From positions 1 to 64,000 of the forward strand of contig NZ_JASGBH010000003.1 of the NCBI RefSeq assembly GCF_030053395.1: a stretch of 64,000 nt of DNA, in the 5' to 3' direction. Origin of the DNA: Limnohabitans lacus (lineage in GTDB: Bacteria; Pseudomonadota; Gammaproteobacteria; Burkholderiales; Burkholderiaceae_C). Numbering within the stretch: position 1 is the first letter of the stretch; each line of letters begins with the position of its first letter. A model generated the notes under the pieces. The model saw nothing but the letters and a program-made list of their open reading frames with translations, was not told the origin of the DNA and made no database searches. This document shows, in pieces, positions 1 through 9,075 of this stretch. Position numbers and translations under genes: made by a program.

Positions 1-2
1 GC

Positions 3-56
3 TATAGGCTCAAGGAGGCGGCGGCGCGCTTGGTCATCCAAGCTGACGCGTCATAA
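3..56 (+). pseudogene. istB: 3' end of an IS21-family istB-like ATPase gene (partial at window edge)
   Basis: The first bases read in one frame as a short tail beginning YRLKEAAARL and ending in a TAA stop. A YRLK-type tail shortly before the stop resembles the C-terminus of IstB, the AAA+ helper ATPase of IS21 transposons. Only 17 residues are visible, so the call rests on this tail and on the IS21-like terminal repeats directly downstream. The rest of the element lies to the left of the window. It could instead be an unrelated ORF end. Confidence 0.4.
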
Positions 57-71
57 TCTGAGGGCGCTGCC

Positions 72-120
72 TGGGGGAATTTGGGGTGGCCACGGGTGGG
101 GGAATTTGGACTGACCATCA
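72..120. repeat. Tandem 21-bp repeats, probable right end of an IS21-family element
   Basis: Two copies of a 21-bp motif starting TGGGGGAATTTGG lie at 72-92 and 97-117, 25 bp apart, with three mismatches. IS21-family ends carry such multiple internal terminal repeats and finish in CA; here the second copy runs into ACCATCA at 114-120. The homology to an IS5-type transposase starts immediately after. This fits an IS21 element inserted in, or recombined with, an IS5 element. The exact boundary is inferred. Confidence 0.45.
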
Positions 121-575
121 GGGTGCACGAGCAAGTGGAGCAAAGCGCCATCCTGATGCAAGGCTTGGGGGTCAAGCCCGAGGTCGTGTACGCCGACCTG
201 GGCTACCGGGGTGTGGACAAGGACAACCCGGACATTGAGATCAAACACCGAGGCAAGGACAAGCGGCTGACCGATGAAGAGCGCAGGCTGCTCAAAAGAC
301 GGCAAGCCATCGAACCCATCATCGGGCACCTGAAGGCCGATCACCGGATGAACCGCTGCCATCTCAAGGGCTCAGAGGGTGATGCGCTGCACGCGGTGCT
401 GTGCGCTGCGGGCTACAACATCCGCTGGCTGCTGCGGATGATCGTCAAAGGAGGCCTGGGCCTTTTGTTGTGTCTGTTGCAGGCGAGCGGATTGGCGGGC
501 TTGTTGGTGAAATTGGCCGAAATCTTCGGCCTCAAACGACTGCAGGGCTCAGATCAACGCTGGGCGCTGACTTGA
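120..575 (+). pseudogene. IS5-family transposase, 5'-truncated
   Basis: About 150 residues match the C-terminal half of IS5-group DDE transposases. Visible landmarks are HEQVEQ, YADLGYRGVD (second catalytic Asp region), and RRQAIEPIIGHLKADHRMNR followed by ALHAVLCAAGYNIRWLLR (the YREK-like Glu region and tail). The N-terminal half, with the DNA-binding domain and first catalytic Asp, is absent; the sequence just upstream looks like an IS21 end. The gene is therefore a dead remnant. The reading frame continues open upstream to base 81, but those residues are not transposase-like. No clear IS5 terminal repeat was found between the stop and gspF. Confidence 0.85.
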
Positions 576-631
576 AATGAATTTTGCAGGGACGATGATG
601 TAGTCAACTAAAAGCTGTTTGATGGTTTGTT

Positions 632-1864
632 TCACCACTGATTCAACTCCATGATCGGCATCAGCACCGCGAGCACGATCAGCATGACCATGCCGCCCAT
701 GGCGACGATGAGCAGTGGTTCCAGCACAGTGGCCAGGGCCATGGCGCGGCGTTGAACTTCTGAAGACAGCTGGGTGGCAGCGCGTTGCAGCATCACGGGC
801 AATTGGCCGGTTTGTTCGCCCAGCCGGGCAAACATGGACAGCAGGCCTGGAAAGCGCGCGTTTTGTGCCAATGCCGTACCCAAAGGCGCCCCTTCGCGCA
901 CCCGAACCAGGGCTTCAAGTGCGTCCGCACGCAAAGCTTGGTTGGACAGCGTATCGGCCGCAGCTTGGAGGGCTTTGAGAATGGGCACGCCAGCGGCGGT
1001 GAGCATGGCCAGCGTGGAGGCAAAGCGGGCGCTGTTGTAGCCCCGTGCCAGCCGCCCGATCAGGGGCAGGCGCAGCCAAGCGGCGTCAAATTTCAAGCGA
1101 AATGCGGTTTGTTTCAAGGCCATCTGGAGTGAGAGTGCGCCTCCCACCGCAGCCAGCAGCAGCACCCAACCCCAAGCACGCACAAAGCCGCTGATGGCCA
1201 GCATGGCCACCGTCAGGCCTGGCAACTGGCGCTTGGTGCCTGCAAATACCCCCGCCACCTGCGGCACCACAGAAGCGACCAAAAAAATCACAATGGCCAG
1301 CGCCACCAAGCTCACGATGGCCGGGTACAGCGAGGCCGACAGCAGTTTCGAGCGAAGTACCTGCTGATCCTCCAAGTCGTTGGCCAATTGGTTGAGCACA
1401 TCGCCGAGGTGGCCGCTTTCTTCGCCAGCAGAGATCACAGCGCGGTCAATGGCCGGAAACTCGCGCGGGTGCAGGCCCAGTGCGCGGCCCAAACTGCTGC
1501 CAGAGTTGACTTCGGCCCGTATCGCGGCCATCAGATGGCGTTGTTTGTCGTGTTCGGATTCTTCGGCCAAGGCGGAGAGTGCGCGTTCAATGGGTAATCC
1601 GCTGCCCACTAGACCGGCCAATTGCCGTGTCCATACCGCACGCTGGGTGGCGCTGAAGGCGCGGCTGTTGCCCACGCTGCGTTGCCACCAGGGCAGCGCT
1701 GTGTCGCTGCTGTCTGCCGCGCCAGAGGCGATGAGGTCCACCGACAAAGGCACCAAGGCTTGTGCGCGCAGTTGGGTGCGGGCTGATTTCAGGCTGTCGG
1801 CTTCGACGATGCCTTTGCGCGTCGCGCCATCGGCTTGCAGAGCTTCAAAACGGTAGGCGGGCAT
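632..1864 (-). CDS. gspF: Type II secretion system inner-membrane platform protein GspF
   Basis: Polytopic inner-membrane platform protein of the type II secretion machine. It couples the GspE ATPase to growth of the pseudopilus. The 410-residue length and the start MPAYRFEALQADG are standard for GspF. Two repeated T2SSF domains are visible (about 68-190 and 270-392), each followed by hydrophobic segments (near 180-210, 225-250, and the C-terminal 380-405). It is the last gene of the minus-strand gsp operon, 4 bp after gspE. Its downstream neighbour is IS debris, so the operon may end by insertion. Confidence 0.96.
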   Translation of the reverse strand: MPAYRFEALQADGATRKGIVEADSLKSARTQLRAQALVPLSVDLIASGAADSSDTALPWWQRSVGNSRAFSATQRAVWTRQLAGLVGSGLPIERALSALAEESEHDKQRHLMAAIRAEVNSGSSLGRALGLHPREFPAIDRAVISAGEESGHLGDVLNQLANDLEDQQVLRSKLLSASLYPAIVSLVALAIVIFLVASVVPQVAGVFAGTKRQLPGLTVAMLAISGFVRAWGWVLLLAAVGGALSLQMALKQTAFRLKFDAAWLRLPLIGRLARGYNSARFASTLAMLTAAGVPILKALQAAADTLSNQALRADALEALVRVREGAPLGTALAQNARFPGLLSMFARLGEQTGQLPVMLQRAATQLSSEVQRRAMALATVLEPLLIVAMGGMVMLIVLAVLMPIMELNQW

Positions 1865-1868
1865 GCCG

Positions 1869-3275
1869 TCAGTCTCGCGTCACGCGCAGAAGTTCTTCGG
1901 CGCTGGTGATGCCAGCGTCCACCAAGCGCTGTCCGTCGTCGCGCATCAGGAGCATGCCTTGTTGCAAGGCCATGGTGCGCAACTCGGCTTCGGCGGCACG
2001 GTTGTGGATCTGGGCTCGGATCTCGTCACTGGCCACCAACATTTCAAAAATACCGGTGCGCCCGCTGTAGCCGGTGTGGCCGCAAGCCTCGCAACCTGCA
2101 CCTTGGCAAGCGTTGCAGCGTTTGCGCACCAGACGCTGGGCCAGCACACCCAGCAAAGATGAGCTGAGTAAAAACGGCTCCACGCCCATGTCGATCAATC
2201 GGTTCACGGCGCTGGCGGCGTCGTTGGTGTGCAGCGTGGCCAACACCAAGTGGCCCGTGAGTGAGGCTTGGATGGCGATTTGCGCGGTCTCGAAGTCGCG
2301 AATTTCACCGATCATGATCACGTCCGGATCTTGCCGCAAGATGGCGCGAAGGGCCTTGGCAAAGCTCAGGTCGATCTTGGCGTTGACCTGTGTTTGGCCC
2401 ACGCCAGGCAGTTCGTATTCGATCGGGTCTTCCACCGTCATGATGTTGTTGCGCGTGGCGTCCAGCCGCTGCAGCGCGGCATACAGGCTGGTCGTTTTGC
2501 CAGAACCCGTGGGGCCTGTGACCAACAAAATGCCATGTGGCTGTGCGATCAGATGGTCAACTTGCGCGAGCACACGGCCTTGCATGCCCACCGCTTCGAG
2601 CGTCAGGCGGGCCTCGCTTTTGTCCAGCAGGCGCAGCACCGCGCGTTCGCCATGGGCGCTGGGCAAGGTCGACACCCGCACATCGACCGCACGCGTGCCC
2701 AGGCGCAGGCTGATGCGCCCGTCTTGGGGCAGACGCTTTTCGGCAATGTCGAGCTCGGCCATGATCTTCAAGCGTGAAATCAGTGCAGCATGCAGCGCTC
2801 GGTTGGGCTGCACCACCTCGCGCAGTGTGCCGTCCACCCGAAAGCGCACGCTGCTGTGGCGTTCATAAGGCTCAATGTGGATGTCGCTGGCCCCGTCCCG
2901 TGCGGCCTGGGTGAGCAAGGCGTTGAGCATGCGGATGATGGGCGCATCATCACTGGCTTCCAGCAGGTCTTCGACCGCGGGCAGCTCTTGCATCATGCGA
3001 GACAGGTCGGCTTCGGACTCGACTTCGCTGACCACGGCGGCTGCGGTGGACGAGCTGTTGGCTTGCCCGCCCGAATAGGCTTGGTTGATGCGTTGCAGCA
3101 GGTCGTCAAGGCTGCTGTGTTGCATCTGAAAATTGATCCCGCCGAATTTGCGGGTCACCTCGGACAATGCAGAGCGGTCACTCTCATGGCACCAGGTCAG
3201 GGTGTGGGTGTGACCGTCGTCTTCCAGCAGCAGTCGGCTGGTTTTGGCAAAGGCGTAAGGCAGTGGGTGGCGCAT
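1869..3275 (-). CDS. gspE: Type II secretion system assembly ATPase GspE
   Basis: Cytoplasmic hexameric ATPase that powers pseudopilus assembly. Of 468 residues, an N1E-like domain occupies about 1-110. The secretion-ATPase core carries Walker A GPTGSGKT at 254-261, an Asp box with RLPQDGR, Walker B around DPDVIMIGEIRD, and the His box HTNDA. Near the C-terminus, paired CxxC motifs (CNAC and CEAC) form the zinc-binding CM domain typical of GspE as opposed to some PilB proteins. It lies 11 bp after gspD and 4 bp before gspF, so the three are cotranscribed. Confidence 0.96.
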   Translation of the reverse strand: MRHPLPYAFAKTSRLLLEDDGHTHTLTWCHESDRSALSEVTRKFGGINFQMQHSSLDDLLQRINQAYSGGQANSSSTAAAVVSEVESEADLSRMMQELPAVEDLLEASDDAPIIRMLNALLTQAARDGASDIHIEPYERHSSVRFRVDGTLREVVQPNRALHAALISRLKIMAELDIAEKRLPQDGRISLRLGTRAVDVRVSTLPSAHGERAVLRLLDKSEARLTLEAVGMQGRVLAQVDHLIAQPHGILLVTGPTGSGKTTSLYAALQRLDATRNNIMTVEDPIEYELPGVGQTQVNAKIDLSFAKALRAILRQDPDVIMIGEIRDFETAQIAIQASLTGHLVLATLHTNDAASAVNRLIDMGVEPFLLSSSLLGVLAQRLVRKRCNACQGAGCEACGHTGYSGRTGIFEMLVASDEIRAQIHNRAAEAELRTMALQQGMLLMRDDGQRLVDAGITSAEELLRVTRD

Positions 3276-3286
3276 GGTTTGACAGC

Positions 3287-5419
3287 TCAGGGCTGGCGTG
3301 AGGGGGGTTCTGAAGGCGCGGATGGGGCTTTGTTCAGCGGAGGCATCACCGCTGATCCGCTGACAGGCAAGGGGCCCGTTGCGGTGGGTTGAAAATTCTG
3401 TTGGTGCAAGCGCATTTGTTCATACCGACCCATGGAAAGGGCTTCTGTGGCTGCACCGTCGCGAACCACCACGGGCCGTAAAAACACCATCAGGTTGGTT
3501 TTCTTGCGGCTGCGGGCTTCAGACTTGAACAGGTTGCCAAACAGGGGCAGGTCACCCAGTCCAGGTACTTTTTCTTGGCTGTTGGTGGTGTCGTCCTGCA
3601 GCAAGCCACCCAACACGACGATGGCGCCATCTTCCACCAGCACACTGGATTCAATAGAGCGTTTGTTGGTGATCAAACCCGCAGTCGAGGAGCTTTTGCT
3701 GTCAATGCTGCTGACCTCTTGAAAAATCTGCATTTTCACCGTCCCGTTCTCACTGATTTGCGGTTTGACACGCAGTGTCAGGCCTACATCTTTGCGTTCG
3801 ATTGTTTGGAAAGGATTGACAGCACCATTGCTACTGTTGTTTGACGTGAATTGGCCAGTCACAAAGGGCACGTTCTGCCCGATCACGATCTTGGCTTCTT
3901 CGTTGTCAAGCGTCAGTAAATTGGGTGTTGACAGGACGTTGGCTTCCCCGCTCGATTGCAAAAACCGGGCCAAACCGCCTAGGGCTAAAGCCCCGTTGCG
4001 TTGTTGGCCAATAGCCACGTTCAAGCCCGTTGCGGCAGGGTAGTTGCCGGTTTGGGCGCCCGCTGCCAAAGCCAGTAAGTTGGTGCCGCCAACAGAAAAA
4101 TTCGTGCCCAACATCCCTACCGTGTTGCCGTTGCTTCCCGTCCCGCTCATCCATTGAACGCCGAATTCGGCGACCTTGTCGGCACTGACTTCGGCGATCA
4201 GGCTTTCCACATACACTTGGGCGCGGCGCTGGTCTAGCATGTCGATCACACTGCGCAGTTGGCGGTATTGAGGCTCTGGGGCGGTGATGATGAGTGCGTT
4301 GGTGGCCGGATCGGCTTGAATCTGACCGCCAGTGGACGATTGGGCTGTCGTGCTATTGAGGGCACTGTTGCTGTTGGTCGGGAGGGCTGGTGAAGCCATT
4401 GAGTTCACACCATTTGTGTTGCCTGTGCTGCTGATGGCGGCCCGTAAGGTCGTGGCCAGTTTGGTGGCGTCTGCATTTTTGAGGTACACCACATGGATGT
4501 TGCCGCTGGCCGCACTCGCACCTGTGGCGCTGGGCTGGTCAAGTTTTTCAGCCAGCGCGCGCGTCAACGCCAAACGCGTGGGGTTGGCAGCACGCACAAT
4601 CAATGAGTTGGTCCGGGTTTCGGCTAAAACAGTGGTCTTGAACAAGGAGTCAGCTTGTCCAGCCGTTCCGGCAGAGGCACCTGAGTCAATTAAGCGTTGT
4701 AGCATGAGAGCCAAGTCCCCAGCAATGCCGTGTTTGAGGCGAATGATCTCGACCCCGGTGGCGTTCGCCACATCCAGCGCCGCGATGATGCGGGCCAAGC
4801 GTTGAAGGTTGTCGCTGTAGTCCGTGATCACCAAGGCATTGGTGCCGGGATTCACGTTGATGGTGTTGTTGGGGCTGATCAAGGGGCGTAGCACGGGCAC
4901 CAGGTTGTTGGCGTTTTCGTGGTTGAGCCGAAAGATTTGCGTCACGATTTGCCCCGTTCCTGCAGGTATCACCCCGGTCGAAACGGCACCGCTCAGCAGT
5001 TTGGCTTCGGCTTCGGGCAGCACGGTGTACAAGCCCGAAGTCTCGATCAAGGCAAACCCTTGCGTGCGCAATTGCGCTGCAAACAGGCGCAGTGCCTGGG
5101 ACGGGGGCACAGGCAGATTGCTCGACAGCGACATCGTGCCTTTGACTCTGGGGTCTACTACCACGTTGTAGCCTGACAAAGTGGCCAAGGTGCGTGCTAT
5201 GGCATCGATTTCGGCATTCATGAAATTGAGGGTGACCGGTTCTTTTGAGTTTGCTTTGGCGGGCTGCTGCTGGGCTGTTGTTTGCGTCGCACTGGGGCCA
5301 GGGACCTGTGCGTGTGCAGTCACTTGAAACAGGCAGATGACAGTCCATGCGAGTAGTGGCCATGGCTTTGAAGTTGACAGAGGGGTAATTGCAGTGCGAA
5401 TAGGCGGTGTGGTGTTCAT
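3287..5419 (-). CDS. gspD: Type II secretion system outer-membrane secretin GspD
   Basis: Outer-membrane gate of the secretion system, a multimeric secretin. The 710-residue protein has a hydrophobic signal segment ending near AHA (about 36-38). An N0 domain follows (VTLNFMNAEIDAIARTLA onward), then N1-N3 KH-like repeats with a Ser/Gly/Thr-rich linker near 340-375. The C-terminal secretin domain ends in the VPGLGDLPLFGNLF motif and NLMVFLRPVV. The proline-rich tail could be a pilotin-binding S domain. No pilotin gene is visible nearby. It sits 36 bp after gspN. GspN preceding GspD is an order seen in several beta- and deltaproteobacteria. Confidence 0.96.
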   Translation of the reverse strand: MNTTPPIRTAITPLSTSKPWPLLAWTVICLFQVTAHAQVPGPSATQTTAQQQPAKANSKEPVTLNFMNAEIDAIARTLATLSGYNVVVDPRVKGTMSLSSNLPVPPSQALRLFAAQLRTQGFALIETSGLYTVLPEAEAKLLSGAVSTGVIPAGTGQIVTQIFRLNHENANNLVPVLRPLISPNNTINVNPGTNALVITDYSDNLQRLARIIAALDVANATGVEIIRLKHGIAGDLALMLQRLIDSGASAGTAGQADSLFKTTVLAETRTNSLIVRAANPTRLALTRALAEKLDQPSATGASAASGNIHVVYLKNADATKLATTLRAAISSTGNTNGVNSMASPALPTNSNSALNSTTAQSSTGGQIQADPATNALIITAPEPQYRQLRSVIDMLDQRRAQVYVESLIAEVSADKVAEFGVQWMSGTGSNGNTVGMLGTNFSVGGTNLLALAAGAQTGNYPAATGLNVAIGQQRNGALALGGLARFLQSSGEANVLSTPNLLTLDNEEAKIVIGQNVPFVTGQFTSNNSSNGAVNPFQTIERKDVGLTLRVKPQISENGTVKMQIFQEVSSIDSKSSSTAGLITNKRSIESSVLVEDGAIVVLGGLLQDDTTNSQEKVPGLGDLPLFGNLFKSEARSRKKTNLMVFLRPVVVRDGAATEALSMGRYEQMRLHQQNFQPTATGPLPVSGSAVMPPLNKAPSAPSEPPSRQP

Positions 5420-5455
5420 GGTCAGTACGGTTATTGAAGTTCAGGTTGGGTGAAA

Positions 5456-6253
5456 TCACCCCAAAGAAATGAGACTGCGTGCGCCTTGTCGTCGGCCCAG
5501 GAGGTTGAGTAAATATTGGAAAGACGCTTCGTGTTCCTCTTGTGCACTGGCCTCGCCTTCAAAGCGAAGCCGTGTACCGGCCCATTGGCCTTGGCCACTG
5601 AGCAATAAAGGCCCTTGTTGGGTGCTCAACACCAGAGTTGGCGATGGAGCGCCTTGTGTGCTTCCAACCAAAAGCAATCGGTAACTGCCCATCGGGTTAA
5701 TGGGGCTCAGGCGAGAAGATAAGTTTTCTACTTCCAACTGGGCATTGCCTTTGAATTGAGCGCGACCTTGTAACCAATGCAGCTGTAGACCATGGGTCTT
5801 GAGATTCAGTTTTCCCGAGAGTTGCAAGGTGTTCCAGGGCGCACCCAGCCCGCTCAACATGGCGGTCGGCCATGTGGATGTGTGGTCTTGGATGTGTATG
5901 CGCCAGCTGGACCAGTCTGTCAATGTGGCTTGCACTTGAAATGGTTGACTGGTGCAGCAAGGCGCATGAATGTTGATTTGCATGCCTGCCCACATGGGCT
6001 TGAGTGTCCATGCCACTCGTCCAGGCAAAACCTGCGCAGAGGGGTGGCCGTGCCCTTCACCCAAGCTCCACTGAGCTGATCCTGTCCAAACTGTTCCGCG
6101 CATGTTGTGCCATTGCAGCCGACCTTGTGTGGTTTCATTGATAACCCAGGCCAGCCATTGTGAAGGTGCCCAAATGAGCGTGGCCAAGCACGAACCAAAC
6201 AGGCATCCCCATAATGCTGAGCGCCAACTTGCGCGTGAAGTGTGTGTGGTCAT
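5456..6253 (-). CDS. gspN: Type II secretion system protein GspN
   Basis: Accessory bitopic inner-membrane protein of the type II system; its exact role is not settled and many species lack it. The 265 residues have one N-terminal membrane segment (about 12-32) and a periplasmic beta-rich domain with the phrase RLQWHNMRGTVWTG, typical of T2SSN. The start codon overlaps the gspM stop in an ATGA, indicating translational coupling. Position between gspM and gspD supports the call; overall divergence in this family makes it slightly less certain than its neighbours. Confidence 0.86.
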   Translation of the reverse strand: MTTHTSRASWRSALWGCLFGSCLATLIWAPSQWLAWVINETTQGRLQWHNMRGTVWTGSAQWSLGEGHGHPSAQVLPGRVAWTLKPMWAGMQINIHAPCCTSQPFQVQATLTDWSSWRIHIQDHTSTWPTAMLSGLGAPWNTLQLSGKLNLKTHGLQLHWLQGRAQFKGNAQLEVENLSSRLSPINPMGSYRLLLVGSTQGAPSPTLVLSTQQGPLLLSGQGQWAGTRLRFEGEASAQEEHEASFQYLLNLLGRRQGARSLISLG

Positions 6254-6810
6254 GGCAGTCTGAGAACCAATGTGCCACGTAACAGAGGTGGCGGGGCAAC
6301 GTTGTTTGGGCTGGGATTGCCCATCAAGTGCGGATCAGAAGTGTGGGTGAGAGCTGGGTGGGCGCTGTGCAAGTCGGCTAGCACAGGCAGAGCCATGGCA
6401 TTCTCACGTGCCTGGCTGATCCAGCGAGCCAGGCCTTCTGCGGGTGCTGCGATGACGCTGAGCGTGCACTGACTATCTTGAAAGATGATTTTGGCCTCAG
6501 GACCCAGGTCTGCGAGGTTTTGCTCCAGCCACTGTTTGGCTTCACTGGAGGAGATGGTGTTCATTTTTTGAAGGTTGTGAGCTTGTGCCTGTAATTGCCG
6601 CATGGATTGCGTCTGTGCGTCTAGATGGGCTTGTCGCGTGGGTGCTTCTTGCCAGGTTCGCCATGCTGGAGCAAAACCCACCAACCAGAGGGCACTGGCC
6701 ATGACTACCGCCGCACCCATGCGCAGAATCATTTTTTCTCGTGGTTGACGTTGTGTCCAAGCATTTTTAGCGGCGTTTCGAAAGGCTTGAGTCAATGGCG
6801 TGACGTTCAT
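6250..6810 (-). CDS. gspM: Type II secretion system protein GspM
   Basis: Bitopic inner-membrane protein that partners GspL in the assembly platform. Of 186 residues, a short cytoplasmic N-terminus (with QRQPREKMILRMG) leads to one membrane helix at about 30-50, then a periplasmic ferredoxin-like domain that starts with a heptad-like stretch. It starts in an ATGA overlap with gspL and ends in an ATGA overlap with gspN. Sequence is poorly conserved in the family; topology, size and gene order carry the assignment. Confidence 0.88.
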   Translation of the reverse strand: MNVTPLTQAFRNAAKNAWTQRQPREKMILRMGAAVVMASALWLVGFAPAWRTWQEAPTRQAHLDAQTQSMRQLQAQAHNLQKMNTISSSEAKQWLEQNLADLGPEAKIIFQDSQCTLSVIAAPAEGLARWISQARENAMALPVLADLHSAHPALTHTSDPHLMGNPSPNNVAPPPLLRGTLVLRLP

Positions 6811-8069
6811 GGTTTAGCTTGCTCACTTGAACCGATTGACATGAGCCAGTCATCACCTTGCGCTGTCCATTTGTAGCCATGGACTTGTAGGGACTTTTGC
6901 AGGGCCTGTTGCTCCGTTTGGTTGGGTTTGAAATTTTTTAAGCGCAATTGGCCGGGTTGGTAGTGCCATTGACGCGGTGACGGTATGCCGTCGGGCATGG
7001 CTTTTCCCAGTGCTGAAAGCATGGCCTCTAGGTCAGTTGAGCTGAGTTGCCCCGATGCTTGACGCAACTGATCGACTTCCCGTGCCATTTGCATAGGGGC
7101 ATCTATCACAACGCTGGTTTTCGGAAAAGTTTCGCGCAACAGCTGTGACAAATTTTTTTGCTGGGTCTGCCAATTTGAACGAGTCTTCCAAGCCCAGGCG
7201 TTAAAGCCGATCAATTGGCAAGCCAATAGAGCAAACACACCCCAACGCACCGGCCGCCAGGACGGACCATGCCTGAAGTTACTGATTGCGCGTTGCAAGG
7301 TTTTGACTTGACGCGTGAGTGTGGTTGCACGGAGATCAAATTGAGCCAAGTCCCAGTTACCGTCTACTGCAGTTTTCCAATGCTGGCCGGGTGGAATCAG
7401 CTGTGGAGTTGCATTCAAAATTTGAACTGTCAACTCAACAACACCGGGTTCGGCTTGTATTTCAATGTTTTGCAAATCTTCTTGTGAAAAACCCAATGCT
7501 TTGGGCTGTGCAAGCAAAGAACGCATTGGATAGCCCCATACACCTTGATCGGAGTGGGTGACCCACAGCCAGCCAGTGTCGCCCTCACCCAGGGTGGTGA
7601 TTTTGCAGTGGTGGCTCACTTTAGGGGTGGAGCTGGGACTGAGCTCGGGCACGATGCGGTGCACAGTCAGGTTTGCTTTTTCGAGCGCGTGAAGGTGTGC
7701 TTCAAGCCAAGCCCGGTCGCACACGGCCACCCACGGATGAGGGATTTTTTTCCATCCGGTTTGCAAGGCGAAGTGCAGATGCGTGGGGTCGCTCAATAAT
7801 CGGTCTTCCAGTAGTCCTTGCAGCGCTTGCAGACAACGGGCTGGTTGTTGATGAAGACCTGGGGGTAAGGTCACTTTGTGCCAGGATGTCGCTGTTGCAG
7901 GCAGCAGAGCCACCACTTCGGTTTGCCTATCTATCGAGGGCAACAGGTCGGGTGTGGCCCACTTTATAGAAATGGACGACTTTTCTGTGCCGCTTTGAAA
8001 TGCTGTGTGAGGGTATTGCGTGTGGACATTGGGCATGTCAGTTGGCAATTGAATAATCAGGGTGCGCAT
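6807..8069 (-). CDS. gspL: Type II secretion system protein GspL
   Basis: Bitopic inner-membrane protein that recruits the GspE ATPase through its actin-like cytoplasmic domain. Residues 1 to about 270 form the cytoplasmic domain, followed by one membrane helix (about 277-297, within VRWGVFALLACQLIGFNAWA) and a periplasmic ferredoxin-like domain beginning with a coiled-coil stretch. Length 420 is normal. It starts 7 bp after the gspK stop and overlaps gspM by ATGA. Confidence 0.92.
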   Translation of the reverse strand: MRTLIIQLPTDMPNVHTQYPHTAFQSGTEKSSISIKWATPDLLPSIDRQTEVVALLPATATSWHKVTLPPGLHQQPARCLQALQGLLEDRLLSDPTHLHFALQTGWKKIPHPWVAVCDRAWLEAHLHALEKANLTVHRIVPELSPSSTPKVSHHCKITTLGEGDTGWLWVTHSDQGVWGYPMRSLLAQPKALGFSQEDLQNIEIQAEPGVVELTVQILNATPQLIPPGQHWKTAVDGNWDLAQFDLRATTLTRQVKTLQRAISNFRHGPSWRPVRWGVFALLACQLIGFNAWAWKTRSNWQTQQKNLSQLLRETFPKTSVVIDAPMQMAREVDQLRQASGQLSSTDLEAMLSALGKAMPDGIPSPRQWHYQPGQLRLKNFKPNQTEQQALQKSLQVHGYKWTAQGDDWLMSIGSSEQAKP

Positions 8070-8076
8070 GCAGGGC

Positions 8077-9075
8077 TCAGGGCGTCAGAGTGTTTGGAAG
8101 TTGTGGTGAGGTTTTGATGCGCCAGAGCGTGTTGACCTGCTTGCCACTGCGGTGCACCAGGATGCGTTCTTCTTGGGCAACGTTGTCGATGCGTATGCGC
8201 CCTTGCACTTCAAAGTAGCGACTTTGTACGCTGTGGCTTTGTTCGTTGAGTGGCGCGCTGAGTACCCCCAAGGCTTGACTGGCCGTTTGAAGGCTGCGCC
8301 AATGTCCGCGTTGTCGTTTTGCAATGGCTTGGCGAGCAGCGGCCAGATTGAGTCCGGGCAAGATGGCCGACAACACTTCGGCTGAAGCGGTGTTGAGGTT
8401 GACGGGGGTGGCCTCTGGCAACAAAGTGATGTGTTCTTTAAGTGCATCCAACGTGGATGGACTCAGTCCTAGCCACACAAGTTGTTCCGTGCGATGCGGC
8501 ATGAGCGATGTGTCGGAGCGATTGGCAACCGATTGCGCACTGACTCTTGTATTCGCTTGAATGCTTGCAAGTAGTTGTGTGGACAGAGTGTGCAGCTCAT
8601 GCTGGGGAAGTTGGAGGCGATCAAACAGGGCTGCAAATTGATTCAGTGATTGAGATGACACGCTGTTGTTTTCGATCAGGTTCATCACATTCATGCGAGA
8701 TTGCGCATCGGTGATCCGTCCAGATAAATAGACTTCTGCATCGCCTTCACGCCATTTTTGGTCTTGCGATAAAAATGTAGAGAGCTTGGACTCTTGTATG
8801 GGCAGTGCCCATGGCTCACCCAAATGATCTACCCCGTTGTTTGGGGTTGCAAAGGCATCTTCACGCAAGATCAGTCGCGACCAGTCGAGTGCGCCGGTCA
8901 TCAACCAATGAATTTGACGGCGGTTGCGTTCAGATGCTTCGATGTTGACCTGTTGCCATTGTTGCCACTGTGCTGCACTGGCCAAAGTTGCGACCAGGGT
9001 TACCGTGAGCATGGCCATGAGTAAAGCTGCTCCTCGCTGGCGTTTAGCCTGTACAGAAGTTGGGCACGGCTTCAT
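8077..9075 (-). CDS. gspK: Type II secretion minor pseudopilin GspK
   Basis: Minor pseudopilin thought to cap the pseudopilus tip with GspI and GspJ. The prepilin leader ends at KRQRG, followed by AALLMAMLTVTLVATLASA. The conserved Glu at position +5 is absent, as expected for GspK, which alone lacks it. The large C-terminal domain (332 residues in total) includes a helix-hairpin-helix-like segment, VNLNTASAEVLSAILPGL, typical of the GspK family. ATGA overlap with gspJ upstream. Confidence 0.94.
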   Translation of the reverse strand: MKPCPTSVQAKRQRGAALLMAMLTVTLVATLASAAQWQQWQQVNIEASERNRRQIHWLMTGALDWSRLILREDAFATPNNGVDHLGEPWALPIQESKLSTFLSQDQKWREGDAEVYLSGRITDAQSRMNVMNLIENNSVSSQSLNQFAALFDRLQLPQHELHTLSTQLLASIQANTRVSAQSVANRSDTSLMPHRTEQLVWLGLSPSTLDALKEHITLLPEATPVNLNTASAEVLSAILPGLNLAAARQAIAKRQRGHWRSLQTASQALGVLSAPLNEQSHSVQSRYFEVQGRIRIDNVAQEERILVHRSGKQVNTLWRIKTSPQLPNTLTP

